Source: Limnohabitans sp. 63ED37-2
Lineage (GTDB): Bacteria; Pseudomonadota; Gammaproteobacteria; Burkholderiales; Burkholderiaceae_C
Assembly (NCBI RefSeq): GCF_001412535.1
Contig: NZ_CP011774.1
Coordinates: 1,979,501 to 2,043,500, forward strand
DNA length: 64,000 nt
Direction: 5' to 3'
The translations under genes and the position numbers were made by a program. The notes beneath the pieces are model-generated. The model was not told the origin of the DNA, ran no database searches, and saw nothing but the letters and a program-made list of their open reading frames with translations. Of this stretch, positions 9,341-18,885 are shown piece after piece; positions within the stretch are counted from its first letter, which is position 1; each line of letters opens with the position of its first letter.

Positions 9341-11610
9341 AACGCCGCACCTGGATTTTGAGCGCCCTGGGCGTTACCGGCGCACTGGTCGTGGGATGGG
9401 GCGCGATGCCCGCCCGCTCACGCTTGGGCTCGCCCGAATTGATGCTGCCCACACAAGGCGATGTGGCACTGAACGGCTGGATCAAGATCGCCGCCGATGG
9501 TGCCGTGGTGCTGGCCATGCCGCGCAGCGAGATGGGCCAAGGCGTGCACACCGCGCTGGCCATGCTGGTGGCCGAAGAGCTGGACGTGCCCCTCGCCCGC
9601 GTGCGCCTGGAACAAGCCGCGGCCGACAGCATTTACGGCAACGTGGCCATGCTGGTGGCCAGCCTGCCCTTTCACCCGCTGGACAGCGAGGGGGAAAAAC
9701 CCGCCAAGATCAAATTGGCCGAGTGGATGGTGGGCAAAATCGCCCGCGAACTGGGCATCAATGCCACAGGCGGATCGTCTTCAGTAGCCGACCTGTGGGA
9801 GCCGCTGCGCATGGCCGCCGCCACCGCACGCGCCAGCCTGGTGCAAGCTGCGTCCAGCGCCTGGAAGGTGCCCGCCAACGAGATCACCGTGCGCGAGGGC
9901 GTGATGCAACACGCCTCCGGCCAGAAAGCGCATTACGGCCAAATGGGTGCCGCAGCAGCAGGCAGCACCCCGGCCAACATCACCCCCAAAGCCCGCGCGG
10001 ACTGGAAGCTGATCGGCCAAAGCGCAGCACGCAACGACATCCCCGCCAAAGTCATGGGCCAAGCGCAATTCGGCATGGACGTGCGCTTACCCGGCATGCT
10101 GTTTGCGGCCGTGCGCATGAACCCGGTGCTGGGTGGCGCAGCCGCCACCATGGACACCCAGGCCGCACTGGCCCTGCCGGGCGTGAGCCAAGTGGTGGCG
10201 CTGGACGCTTGGGGCGGCGGCACAGGCGGTTTGGCCGTCGTGGCCAGCAACACCTGGCAGGCCCGCCAAGGCGCACAAGCCGTGAAGGTGCAGTGGCCCG
10301 CAGCTGCTGCGGGTGCATCAGGTGCCGTAGACACCACCCGCATCCAGGCCGACCTGCTCAATGCCCTGAACACCGAAAGCGGCTTCACCTTCCACGAGCA
10401 AGGCCTGCCACTCAAGGCCGAGCAAACGGCGGCCAGCCGCATCGACGCGCTGTACCAGGCGCCCTACCTGGCCCACGCCACCATGGAGCCGATGAACTGC
10501 ACCGCGCAAGTCAAATACGGCAAGGTGGAAGTCTGGGTGCCCACGCAGGTGCCGCAGATGGCGCGTGCCATGGCCGCCAAAGTGGCCGGGGTCAAAGAAG
10601 ACCAAGTCACCGTGCATGTGACGCTGCTGGGCGGTGGTTTTGGCCGCAGGCTGGAGGTCGACTTTGTCGGCCAGGCCGTGCAAGTGGCCATGGCCTGCAA
10701 GGGCGCACCCGTGCAACTGGTCTGGTCGCGCGAAGAAGACATGACACACGACTTTTACCGCCCGATGCACCTGGCCAAATTCCAGGCGTCCATCGACGCT
10801 CAAGGCGAGGTCAGCAGTTTGCGCATCAAGTCGGCGGGCGACGCCATCACCCCGCGCTGGATGGCACGCGCCGCGCCGCACCTGTCTGGCCCCATCGACA
10901 TGCCCGACAAAACCACATCCGAAGGCCTGTTCGATTTGCCCTACGGCTTTTTGAACCAGCACATGAGCCATGTGGCCACCAAGTCTGGCGTACCCGTGGG
11001 TTTTTGGCGCTCGGTGGGCCATTCGCACAACGCTTTTTTCTCGGAAAGCTTCATCGACGAGCTGGCCGTGGCCACGAAACAAGACCCGCTGGCCTTTCGC
11101 CTGAACTTGTTGAAAGACGCCCCGCGTTATGCGGCCGTGCTGCAGCTGGCCGCAAAACAAGCAGGCTGGGGCCAACCTTTGCCCGCAGGCCGCGCTCAAG
11201 GTATCGCCCTGCACAAGTCATTCGGCTCCATCGTGGCACAAGTGGCCGAAGTTTCGGTCGAGCAAGGCCAGATCCGTGTGCACCACGTGGTCTGCGCCAT
11301 CGACTGCGGCACCGTGGTCAACCCGGACACCGTGGCCCAGCAAATGCAAAGCAGCGTGGTCTATGCGCTGAGCGCTGCGCTGTTCGGCCAAATCGACATC
11401 GTGGGTGGCGTGGTGCAGCAAAACAACTTTCCGAGCTACCCCATGGTCACGCTCAGCCAGGCCCCGCTTGTGGAAACCCACATCGTGCCCAGCACCCGCC
11501 ACCCGGCGGGCGTGGGCGAACCCGCCGTGCCGCCGCTCGCCCCGGCCCTGGGCAATGCGCTGTTCGCTTTGACGGGTAAACGGCTGAGGGCTCTGCCGCT
11601 CAAGGTCTGA
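9337..11610 (+). CDS. Molybdopterin-binding large subunit, isoquinoline 1-oxidoreductase beta-like
   Basis: 757-aa exported molybdenum hydroxylase subunit. The N-terminus [12 protein letters not shown] is a Tat-like twin-arginine leader followed by a hydrophobic stretch, so the enzyme probably acts in the periplasm. The cofactor loop GGGFGRR is at 432-438, and the conserved catalytic Glu of this superfamily is likely E728 in [10 protein letters not shown]. The substrate is probably an N-heterocycle or aldehyde and cannot be fixed from sequence. No FAD subunit is adjacent, matching the IorAB arrangement. Confidence 0.88.
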   Translation: MKRRTWILSALGVTGALVVGWGAMPARSRLGSPELMLPTQGDVALNGWIKIAADGAVVLAMPRSEMGQGVHTALAMLVAEELDVPLARVRLEQAAADSIYGNVAMLVASLPFHPLDSEGEKPAKIKLAEWMVGKIARELGINATGGSSSVADLWEPLRMAAATARASLVQAASSAWKVPANEITVREGVMQHASGQKAHYGQMGAAAAGSTPANITPKARADWKLIGQSAARNDIPAKVMGQAQFGMDVRLPGMLFAAVRMNPVLGGAAATMDTQAALALPGVSQVVALDAWGGGTGGLAVVASNTWQARQGAQAVKVQWPAAAAGASGAVDTTRIQADLLNALNTESGFTFHEQGLPLKAEQTAASRIDALYQAPYLAHATMEPMNCTAQVKYGKVEVWVPTQVPQMARAMAAKVAGVKEDQVTVHVTLLGGGFGRRLEVDFVGQAVQVAMACKGAPVQLVWSREEDMTHDFYRPMHLAKFQASIDAQGEVSSLRIKSAGDAITPRWMARAAPHLSGPIDMPDKTTSEGLFDLPYGFLNQHMSHVATKSGVPVGFWRSVGHSHNAFFSESFIDELAVATKQDPLAFRLNLLKDAPRYAAVLQLAAKQAGWGQPLPAGRAQGIALHKSFGSIVAQVAEVSVEQGQIRVHHVVCAIDCGTVVNPDTVAQQMQSSVVYALSAALFGQIDIVGGVVQQNNFPSYPMVTLSQAPLVETHIVPSTRHPAGVGEPAVPPLAPALGNALFALTGKRLRALPLKV

Positions 11611-11628
11611 GCCCAGCCCTCGGTTGAA

Positions 11629-12858
11629 TCATCCGCCGCGCAAAGCCTTGAGGATTTTCTGGCCACCACGGCCATTGGCCTCTAGGCCCAAGCGCTTTTG
11701 TTCAGCGCGGATCGCCTCGCGCGATTTGTCGCCCAACATGCCGTCAATGGGGCCGATGTCGTGGCCGCGCATCACCAGCAGGCCTTGCAACTCGCGCCGC
11801 TCAGCGCGTGACAGGCCCGCGTCATCGGTGGGCCAAGGTGTGGCAAATGGGCCACCGCCGCGCAGGCGGTCGCTCAAGTGGGCAATCGCCAGGCCATAGC
11901 TTTCAGCGGCGTTATAGCTGTAGAGCGCGTCAAAGTTGCGCGTGACCAAAAAGGCGGGGCCATTGGCCCCCGCCAGCGTCAGCAAACCGACCGAGCCTAA
12001 GCTAGCAGGCAAGGCCGAGCCGTCCACCCGGCGCACGCCGCGCGCAGCCCAATCGGCCACCGGGCGCTTCGTCCGGCGGCCCTCGCCTGCCAAGGACATG
12101 CCTGCAGGCAGCTTGACTTCGATGCCCCAGGGCAAGCCACTTTGCCAACCCGCACGGGCCAAAAAATTAGCGGTCGAACCCAGCGCGTCCACGCTGCTGT
12201 CCATCAAGTCTGCGCGGCCGTCGCCATCAAAGTCCACCGCCAGGCGCTCGAAGGTGCTTGGCATGAACTGGGTGTGGCCAAAGGCCCCCGCCCAAGAGCC
12301 CACAAAACGCTCAGGCGCGATGTGCCCGGCCTGCAAAATGCGCAGCGCCGAGAAAAATTCACCTCGGAAATAACTTTGCCGCCGCCCGTGACACGACAGC
12401 GTACCCAGCGCCTGAACCAGCGGGTATTTGCCAAAGGTCTGACCAAAATTGCTCTCCACGCCCCACACAGCGACCACTGTGGCCGGGTCCACACCAAAAC
12501 GTTGCTCCGCGCGTTCGAGCGCCTGGCGGTGTTCAGTCAATCGGGCCTGGCCATCGGCCACACGCTCCTCGTCCACCAGGGCCGACATATAGTCCCAAAT
12601 GGCGGTGCGAAACTCGGGCTGAAAGTTCAGCTTTTCAATGACGCTGAAGTCGGCCTGCAGCCCCGCCGTGTGGCGCGCCCAAGTGGCGTCGCTCACTTTG
12701 CCGTTGCGCGATGCAGGTCGCAGCTCGGCCATGCAGGCCGACAAATCGGTGCTTTGCGCCCACGCGCTGTGTGATGTCCAAGAAGCGGCGAAGACCGCGC
12801 TCAGGCAGGCGGCGCGAACCCAGGCCTTGGTGCTTGGGATGAATTGGCTGGATGGCAT
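11629..12858 (-). CDS. Lytic murein transglycosylase, MltB type with PG-binding tail
   Basis: 409-aa exported enzyme cleaving peptidoglycan glycan strands to 1,6-anhydro products. A signal peptide ends near SAWAQS (residue about 36). The SLT fold carries the catalytic Glu E135 in VWGVESNFGQ, then GKYPLVQALGTL and AFGHTQFMPSTF. The C-terminus (about 340-405) looks like a peptidoglycan-binding domain 1 (RRELQGLLVMRGHDIGPIDG). It is convergent with the molybdenum hydroxylase genes. No lipobox cysteine is seen. Confidence 0.92.
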   Translation of the reverse strand: MPSSQFIPSTKAWVRAACLSAVFAASWTSHSAWAQSTDLSACMAELRPASRNGKVSDATWARHTAGLQADFSVIEKLNFQPEFRTAIWDYMSALVDEERVADGQARLTEHRQALERAEQRFGVDPATVVAVWGVESNFGQTFGKYPLVQALGTLSCHGRRQSYFRGEFFSALRILQAGHIAPERFVGSWAGAFGHTQFMPSTFERLAVDFDGDGRADLMDSSVDALGSTANFLARAGWQSGLPWGIEVKLPAGMSLAGEGRRTKRPVADWAARGVRRVDGSALPASLGSVGLLTLAGANGPAFLVTRNFDALYSYNAAESYGLAIAHLSDRLRGGGPFATPWPTDDAGLSRAERRELQGLLVMRGHDIGPIDGMLGDKSREAIRAEQKRLGLEANGRGGQKILKALRGG

Positions 12859-13002
12859 GAAAAAAGGTCCCTGAATTGGCGAATGGCGTGGGCAACGCGC
12901 CAGCGACTGTACAGCGGAAGTCCGGCGGATGGCAAAGACTTGGTAGAAGCCGCTTTTAACGGTGAATTCTGCCCCCCATTGGGCGCCCTGAAAGCTCGAC
13001 TT

Positions 13003-14199
13003 TCAGTGGCCTATTGGCCCCCCCCCATACAACCAAGGCACGTCCATCACCCGCTCACCCATGAGCCGCATCGACAAGTTGCGCCCCAGCGCCACAGCGC
13101 CTTGGGCGTGAAAGATGCGTCCGTTGCGGATGGCCCGTGCTTGCACGCGGGCGTTGCGCGCCCAGCGTGCTTGGGCATAGGCCTTTAATTGCTCGGTCAC
13201 CGTCGCTTTGTCAATGCACAAGCATTGCGCCAAAACCTGAGCATCCTCAATGGCCATGCCCGCGCCCTGCGCCAAATACGGCCGCATGGGATGCGCCGCA
13301 TCCCCCAGCAAAGCTACGCGGCCTTGTGCCATTTGATTGGCCCCATTCAAGGGCTCTCGGTCGTGCAGGGCCCACTGCCGCCAGGCGGGCACCGAGGCCA
13401 AACGCTCGTGCAAATCGTGGCCCACAGCGCCCATGGCCTGCATCAGCGCCTGGGTGTGCCCGACCTGGTCCCAGTCTTGAGATGGCTCGGGTTTGGCACC
13501 GTGCACGATGGCCACGAGGTTGAGCCACTGCCCGCTGCGCACCGGGTAATGCACCACATGCAGTCGCGGCCCCATCCACACGGTGACTTGGTCGCTGCGC
13601 AAGTGCGCAGGCAAATCGGCCTGCGCCACCAAAGCCCGGTAAGCCAAGTGCCCGGTAAAGCGCGCCGGGGCATCGCCCAGCAGTTGCTGGCGCACGGCGC
13701 TCCACACGCCGTCAGCACCGATCAAGGCACCGGCTTGCACGCCAGGTCCATCAGCAGTATTCACCTGCACACCGTCAGCGGTCTCGCACCAGTCATGAAC
13801 GGTCTGACCCAGCCGCATGTCCACCCCCGCAGCTTGGGCCGCCCGATGTAATAGGCCCTGCAAATCGGCACGGTGTATGGTGGCGTAAGGCGCGCCATAC
13901 AGAGCTTGAGCCCGCTCGCCCAAGGGCAAGGTGCCCAGCACCTGCCCGGTTTGGGCATCGCGCGCTTGCAGCTGCTTCGGAAAAGCGGCCACCTGCGCCA
14001 GCGCCTCGCCCAAGCCCCAGGCCTGCAAGATGCGCGTCACGTTCGGCCCAATCTGGATGCCCGCGCCCACCTCGCTGAGCTGCGCTGCGCGCTCAAGCAA
14101 CTGCACCGGCGCGCCTTGCTGCGTACACGCGACAGCAGCGGCCAGGCCGCCAATGCCGCCGCCTGCAATCAACACCTGTTGGTGTGCCATGTTTGTCAT
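13003..14199 (-). CDS. FAD-dependent aromatic monooxygenase
   Basis: 398 aa. N-terminal dinucleotide-binding motif GGGIGGLAAAVA, then the second FAD motif VALLGDAAHPMRPYLAQG, as in salicylate or 3-hydroxybenzoate hydroxylases. These add one oxygen to an aromatic ring using NAD(P)H. The substrate is not identifiable. Start at 14199 (MTNMAHQQ) or 14190 (MAHQQ); longer in-frame sequence to 14253 has no family resemblance. The neighbours do not reveal a pathway. Confidence 0.85.
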   Translation of the reverse strand: MTNMAHQQVLIAGGGIGGLAAAVACTQQGAPVQLLERAAQLSEVGAGIQIGPNVTRILQAWGLGEALAQVAAFPKQLQARDAQTGQVLGTLPLGERAQALYGAPYATIHRADLQGLLHRAAQAAGVDMRLGQTVHDWCETADGVQVNTADGPGVQAGALIGADGVWSAVRQQLLGDAPARFTGHLAYRALVAQADLPAHLRSDQVTVWMGPRLHVVHYPVRSGQWLNLVAIVHGAKPEPSQDWDQVGHTQALMQAMGAVGHDLHERLASVPAWRQWALHDREPLNGANQMAQGRVALLGDAAHPMRPYLAQGAGMAIEDAQVLAQCLCIDKATVTEQLKAYAQARWARNARVQARAIRNGRIFHAQGAVALGRNLSMRLMGERVMDVPWLYGGGPIGH

Positions 14200-14262
14200 G
14201 CTTAGATTGTGCGCGAAGCCCCACCAGTTCGGATCTCTGCCAATGCGAGGCATGAACGTGTT

Positions 14263-14715
14263 TTAAGGACCCATCAACACAGGCAAACCCTGCACCGCCG
14301 AAAAGTCTCGGTCATGCGTGACCAATGCAGCCGCCCCGATTTCTAAGGCCGAGGCCAATTGCACCGCATCGGGCAACTTGAGTCGGTATTGCACCCGCAG
14401 CTGGGCAGCCAGACTGGCCACCGCAGCGGACAAGGGCACCACTTGGTAAGCGCCCAGAGCCGTCTCGTAGCGTTTGGCCAAAGCCGTTTGGCCCGCTTTT
14501 AAAGGCCCGGTCAGCACTTCGGCCAAGCTCACAGTGCTCAAGGCCAGCTGAATCTGACCGCGCTCAGCGGCTTCAAACAGGCCCACAAAACGGGGCGCGA
14601 ATTCGACATGGTCTTCGAGCAGGTAAATCCAGGGCGCTGTGTCCACGAGCACCGTGGCCCCCTCACTCAAGCCGCCCCACAGCGCGCCAGAAGCTCGGGC
14701 ACGGGTCACCACCAC
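14263..14715 (-). CDS. PIN-domain (VapC-type) toxin
   Basis: 150-aa probable RNase toxin. PIN acidic residues are visible: D25 in VLVDTAPW, E66 in SLAEVL, D116 in LPDAVQL and D135 in THDRDF. It follows the antitoxin stop directly; the GTG at 14715 is the first codon after that stop, and a start a few codons further in is possible. Type II toxin-antitoxin partner of the next entry. Confidence 0.85.
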   Translation of the reverse strand: MVVTRARASGALWGGLSEGATVLVDTAPWIYLLEDHVEFAPRFVGLFEAAERGQIQLALSTVSLAEVLTGPLKAGQTALAKRYETALGAYQVVPLSAAVASLAAQLRVQYRLKLPDAVQLASALEIGAAALVTHDRDFSAVQGLPVLMGP

Positions 14716-14979
14716 TCAAGCCCACTCATCGCGCAGTTGCGCCACCGCTGTGGCCGCGCACTCTGACCACAGGCCTCGGCCCGAGCCACGCAAGGCCAGA
14801 ACACCGACTTGCTTCAAAGAACGGGCTTGTTCTTCACGCCACTGCTCAACCGGGACCACCACCGCCACCGGTTTTCCGTGGCGCGTGATCACGCTGCTGT
14901 AGCCTGCCACCGCCTCAGAGGCGATGAGCGGTAACTGCGCCCGGGCTTGTTCGAGTCCGTATTGCGGGTTGTCTGACAT
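14716..14979 (-). CDS. Phd/YefM-type antitoxin
   Basis: 87 aa, first gene of the pair. The N-terminal half (LEQARAQLPLIASEA, then SVITRHGKPVAVVVP) matches the Phd/YefM DNA-binding fold; the C-terminal half should bind the PIN toxin. ATG at 14979 is preceded by AAGGAG. A palindrome 20 bp upstream is a likely autoregulatory operator. Confidence 0.85.
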   Translation of the reverse strand: MSDNPQYGLEQARAQLPLIASEAVAGYSSVITRHGKPVAVVVPVEQWREEQARSLKQVGVLALRGSGRGLWSECAATAVAQLRDEWA

Positions 14980-14998
14980 GGTCAACTCCTTGATTTCC

Positions 14999-15011
14999 GT
15001 ACAGACTGTAC
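14999..15011. promoter_or_regulatory. Candidate toxin-antitoxin operator
   Basis: GTACAG-A-CTGTAC is a perfect 6+1+6 palindrome just upstream of the antitoxin start, where Phd/YefM proteins typically bind to repress their own operon. The binding is inferred. Confidence 0.5.
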
Positions 15012-15083
15012 AGTAATTTTTGCACCCTTGCCAGCGGCGACAGAAGCCCCCTGCGAAGCCCAATCGGAACAATGGTATTGATT

Positions 15084-16079
15084 TCAGCGCCCGTTCAAAG
15101 GATAAGACGGATCGTTGTAACCCGGTGTGGACGGGTGTCCGGGGGCCACCAGGCTGTTGACCAGGGCCTCGTCTTCGGCGGTGATGCTCACCTCCAAAGC
15201 GCCTGCGTAGTCTTGCCACTGCGCCAACGTGCGCGGCCCGGCAATGACCGCGCTCACATGGCGGTTGGCCAGCACCCAGGCGGTGGCAAAGTGCGCCAGC
15301 GACACACCTTTGGCCTCGCAATGTTGGCGCAGGGTTTGCGCAATCTGCAGCGACTCTTCGCGGAACTCGGTCTCCAAAATGCGCTTGTCACCCCGCGCAA
15401 CACGGCTGCCCTCTGCAGGGGCCTGGCCGGGCGCATATTTGCCCGTGAGCACACCACGCGCAATCGGGCTGTAGGGCACCACACCCATGCCGTAGTGCCC
15501 GCAGGCCTCCAGGATTTCCACCTCGGGCAAGCGGTTGAGCAGGTTGTAATAAGGCTGACACACCACGGGGCCGGGCATGTTCATCTGGCGGGCCATGTTG
15601 ACCATCTCGGCGATGCGCCAGCCCCTGAAGTTGGATACACCCCAGTAACGGATCTTGCCGTCACGCAGCAAGGCCTCGATGGCCCGCAAGGGCTCTTCCA
15701 GGTCCATGCCGTTGCAGTCGCGGTGCAGGTAGTAAATGTCCAAGTGATCGGTGGCCAATCGGCGCAGACTGTCTTCACAGGCCCGCAGCATCCAACTGCG
15801 CGAATAAGCCTGGTGGTTGGGCAGGTCCGACATGGCGTTGCCCACCTTGCTGGCCAACACCCAGCGGTGGCGCTGGCCTTTGAGTAACTGGCCCACGATC
15901 TCTTCTGATTTTCCGAGCGTGTACACGTCGGCGGTGTCGATGAAGTTGCAACCCTTGTCTTGTGCATCGGCCACGATGGAGCGTGCGTCTTCCAGCGGTG
16001 TCTGGTCACCAAACATCATGGTGCCCAGGCACAGGCGCGACACTTTCAGAGGGCTTTTGCCCAGAGTGGTGAATTTCAT
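15084..16079 (-). CDS. Aldo/keto reductase
   Basis: 331-aa NAD(P)H-dependent carbonyl reductase of the TIM-barrel AKR superfamily. The catalytic tetrad is visible: D48, Y53 (FIDTADVYTLGKSEE), K78 (ASKVGN) and H119 (YYLHRD). The C-terminal SAVIAGPRTLAQW loop fits cofactor binding. The substrate is unknown. The gene stands alone between the toxin-antitoxin pair and an exported MBL-fold protein. Confidence 0.9.
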   Translation of the reverse strand: MKFTTLGKSPLKVSRLCLGTMMFGDQTPLEDARSIVADAQDKGCNFIDTADVYTLGKSEEIVGQLLKGQRHRWVLASKVGNAMSDLPNHQAYSRSWMLRACEDSLRRLATDHLDIYYLHRDCNGMDLEEPLRAIEALLRDGKIRYWGVSNFRGWRIAEMVNMARQMNMPGPVVCQPYYNLLNRLPEVEILEACGHYGMGVVPYSPIARGVLTGKYAPGQAPAEGSRVARGDKRILETEFREESLQIAQTLRQHCEAKGVSLAHFATAWVLANRHVSAVIAGPRTLAQWQDYAGALEVSITAEDEALVNSLVAPGHPSTPGYNDPSYPLNGR

Positions 16080-16188
16080 GTCATGGTCTCCGAAAAAAAG
16101 GATGTGGGATGCAGCCTTTGGGTTGTTGCGCTTGGCGCAGCAAACATATTAGCCATGCGCTGTGTTAGTCCCTGTCCAAAACGGACAC

Positions 16189-16217
16189 AAAAAAGCCCGC
16201 GCTGTTGGGCGCGGGCT
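16189..16217 (-). terminator. Terminator after the MBL-fold gene
   Basis: GCCCGCGC (16195-16202) pairs with GCGCGGGC (16209-16216). On the minus strand the hairpin runs into TTTTTT, just past the stop of the gene ending at 16245. Confidence 0.85.
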
Positions 16218-16244
16218 GGGTTGGGGCGCTGCGGCTGAGGGGGA

Positions 16245-17207
16245 TCAGGCCATCGGCACAAACTGGTAACCATTGCCCGAGGGCGTGATGGAGCCAAAAG
16301 CCGGGAAGGGAAAGTGGAAACCACCGGCCACCATTTTTTCTTTGACCAGCATGTCAAAGATCTTGCGTCGTGTTTGACGGGCCATTTCTGGGTTCATGTC
16401 AAACAAAACCGCCCAGTCTGGGTTGCGGGCAAACAAAGACGGCACGTTGGTGATGTCGGCCACGTAGGCAAAAGACTGGCCCTCGGAGCGCACCGTGAAC
16501 AAGGTGTGGCCCGGGGTGTGGCCAAAGGCGGCGACCGACTGGATGCCTGGGGCCACTTGGGTGCCCGGCTCGAACTTGACCAATTGGTCCGAAGTCAAGC
16601 CATGGAGGGCACGCTTGACACCGGCAAAAGCACCTTGCATTTGTGCAGGCGCGGCGGCGATGCGGGCTTCGTCCGTCCAGAAGGCGTGCTCGGGTGCGGG
16701 CACATGCACGCGGGCATTCGGATAAACCAGGTTGCCATTTTTGAAGCGCAAACCGTTGATGTGGTCGCCATGGAAATGGCTGAGCACCACGTTGTTGATG
16801 TCTTCGGGCTTGAAACCCGCAGCGGCCAAGTTGCCCAGCAGCTTGCCGGTGGTGGGCGGGCCATTGTCGGCAAAGCCGGTGTCAAACAAATAGCGCTGAT
16901 TGCCGTTGATCAGCAAAAACGGGGTGTAGGGCACATCGATGTAGTCGGTGGGAAGATTTTGTGAGGCCAGCAAGGCCTTGACCTGGTCCAGCGGCACGGC
17001 GGGCACAAACTCCTGACCCAGAGGGCGTCGAACGGCACCATCGTTCAAGGCGATGACCTCCATCGTGCCCAACTTCATACGCCTGAAGCCGACCGATGGC
17101 AACTCGGGTGCACCGAACTGAGGGGTGTTTTGTGACCAAACGGATGAAAAGGTCAAGGCGCTTGCGCCTGCAAGGCCTGTACCTAAGAAATGGCGACGAT
17201 TGAGCAT
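16245..17207 (-). CDS. Exported MBL-fold metallo-hydrolase
   Basis: 320 aa. NRRHFLGTG near the N-terminus is a Tat-type twin-arginine signal, followed by a hydrophobic stretch. The metal-binding HFHGDH motif is at 144-149, with GHTPGHTL as the second ligand region and ADITN as the bridging Asp region. The C-terminal half resembles other periplasmic metallo-beta-lactamase-fold hydrolases. The natural substrate cannot be told from sequence. Confidence 0.88.
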   Translation of the reverse strand: MLNRRHFLGTGLAGASALTFSSVWSQNTPQFGAPELPSVGFRRMKLGTMEVIALNDGAVRRPLGQEFVPAVPLDQVKALLASQNLPTDYIDVPYTPFLLINGNQRYLFDTGFADNGPPTTGKLLGNLAAAGFKPEDINNVVLSHFHGDHINGLRFKNGNLVYPNARVHVPAPEHAFWTDEARIAAAPAQMQGAFAGVKRALHGLTSDQLVKFEPGTQVAPGIQSVAAFGHTPGHTLFTVRSEGQSFAYVADITNVPSLFARNPDWAVLFDMNPEMARQTRRKIFDMLVKEKMVAGGFHFPFPAFGSITPSGNGYQFVPMA

Positions 17208-17399
17208 AAGTTCTCCAAAAAATTCACTTGAACCTTACGCTCTGCGCGAGCATTGTTCAGAGCGCCGACCATTGACCATGCTCGCTGCTGGGATATGCAG
17301 CGATGAAGCAACAAAGAACTCTGAGTCGGGCCTGCCTTAAAGCAGCACCTTCGAGGCGACCCCCAATCCGGGCAATTTCAGCACCCATCAGCTCCAGAT

Positions 17400-18422
17400 T
17401 CAGGGGTAGCTCGCTTTGATGGCCTTCATGAGGTCAGCCACAAAACGGTTGGCTGCGCTTGAGCTGGCGCCAATCCAGCCAAAGCGTTGGGAAGCCGTGG
17501 GGCCCGAGCCGTAAGTGCGCATACCCCGATCGACAGGCCCCGCCAACAAGCCATGGGCCGCCTCGTCGTAGAACCAGAATTCCACCGGCTGTCCCTCGGC
17601 CTTGAGTTGCTCGCCCCACTGAAAAGGCGAAAGCCCCTGCGCTGTTGGATTGACCTGAAGGCTGCAGCGTTGGGCCGTGCCTGGCGCTGCGCCTTCGGCG
17701 GGCTGATTCACCACACAAGGGTCGGTGCGCAGATGCATCCAGTCCTCTGCCGTTCTGCCGCCGTAGTTGTCGATCTTGCCGAACACCATTTTCAAGGGCA
17801 CCCGAATCTGATCGGGCATGCCAATGCCTGCCGATGGTGCCCCCTCAGAAAACACCATGCGGACATGCGCGGGATCGACCACAGCGGCCATGTTCAGCGC
17901 CACACTGCCGCCGTTGGACAAACCATGGATGTACAGGCGTGTGGTGTCAATGCGGGCGTTTTGACGAATCCAGTGGTAAGCCCCAAGGGTGGCTTTGAAG
18001 ATCATGCGCTGGCGCGATTCATTGGTGGTGCCCGTCAAAAACAACGAGGTGCCACGGTACTGAAAGCCGTTCATTTCATAGGCATCAAACAACAAGGTGG
18101 CGACACCGCGCGCATTCATTCGCCGAACCATTTCCTGCTCGGCGGAACCGGGGCCATTGCCCCCGTGGGCAATGATCATCAAAGGCGGCTTGTCCGCGAG
18201 CTTGTCCGCAAAAAGACCTGGCATCGACAACTGAACGGAACGGTGGCAAGGATCGAACTCGGCCAATGGCCCTCGGACACGATGAAACCCAGGTCGAATT
18301 TCAAGCAACTGGGCCACGCCCGCGGTCGCAGGTCGGCAATCGGATTGAGCATACGCCGTGGTCACGAAGAGCATGGCGGCAAGGACTGTGTACGCTCTGG
18401 AGCGTTGTAAGGCAAAAGCCAT
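17400..18422 (-). CDS. Exported alpha/beta hydrolase (dienelactone-hydrolase/esterase type)
   Basis: 340 aa with a Sec signal ending near AYAQSD (about residue 26). The nucleophile elbow is HGLSNGG with S169; oxyanion-type IAHGGNGPG lies near 84-92, and the likely catalytic His is in YDEAAHGLL near the C-terminus. Cysteines at C29, C59 and later suggest disulfides in the periplasm. The exact esterase or peptidase activity is not clear. A purine-rich AAGGAGG is found upstream of the ATG at 18422. Confidence 0.8.
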   Translation of the reverse strand: MAFALQRSRAYTVLAAMLFVTTAYAQSDCRPATAGVAQLLEIRPGFHRVRGPLAEFDPCHRSVQLSMPGLFADKLADKPPLMIIAHGGNGPGSAEQEMVRRMNARGVATLLFDAYEMNGFQYRGTSLFLTGTTNESRQRMIFKATLGAYHWIRQNARIDTTRLYIHGLSNGGSVALNMAAVVDPAHVRMVFSEGAPSAGIGMPDQIRVPLKMVFGKIDNYGGRTAEDWMHLRTDPCVVNQPAEGAAPGTAQRCSLQVNPTAQGLSPFQWGEQLKAEGQPVEFWFYDEAAHGLLAGPVDRGMRTYGSGPTASQRFGWIGASSSAANRFVADLMKAIKASYP

Positions 18423-18857
18423 TAAAAAGCCTCCTCAAAGTTATGGGTGACCGCCGCCCATAAAAGGGGCGTGAATGCATCAACGCATGCGGCTTGATCG
18501 GGTGTCGCAAACGCAAATCAGCTGCGCCAAAACGACGTATCCAACGATAAACCGGTTTTCAAATGAACAGGAAAATCCACGACATGAGTGACAGACTCCA
18601 ACACGACCGTTCTTGAGTCCCCCGCACAGATGGCCCTCTCAGGGCAATTTGTTTTCACTGCAAAGCCGCTCAAACTGCCACGCCCTCCTCCGTCCGCCCT
18701 CTCCATGAAATCATCCAATTGAAATGGCTCACCGTCATTGCTTTTGGGGACTTGCGATTAAAAATGAAGTGATAGGATTAATTTCCGATCCAGGCCAACA
18801 GCGAAGCTGTTGATTTGGCGTTGTCGCAAGAACCCGAGTTGGCATGACCTGCTTGAC
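18423..18857. other. Intergenic region, no supported gene
   Basis: About 435 bp between two divergent genes. A 66-codon minus-strand frame (18518-18718) has no recognisable family, no strong ribosome-binding site and low-complexity glycine-rich composition, so I do not call it. No terminator or RNA gene is apparent. Confidence 0.5.
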
Positions 18858-18885
18858 GCATGAATGAAAGAGCATGAATGAAAGA
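18858..18885 (+). repeat. 14-bp tandem duplication creating a leader minicistron
   Basis: GCATGAATGAAAGA occurs twice head to tail and covers the start of the next gene. The first copy opens ATG-AAT-GAA-AGA-GCA-TGA, a five-codon frame whose stop abuts the ATG at 18878, and it supplies a GAAAGAG Shine-Dalgarno-like stretch 8 nt before that ATG. Confidence 0.6.

Noticed and set aside
18518..18718. 66-codon minus-strand frame in the hydrolase/reductase gap
   Set aside because: No ribosome-binding site, no recognisable family, and glycine-rich low complexity.
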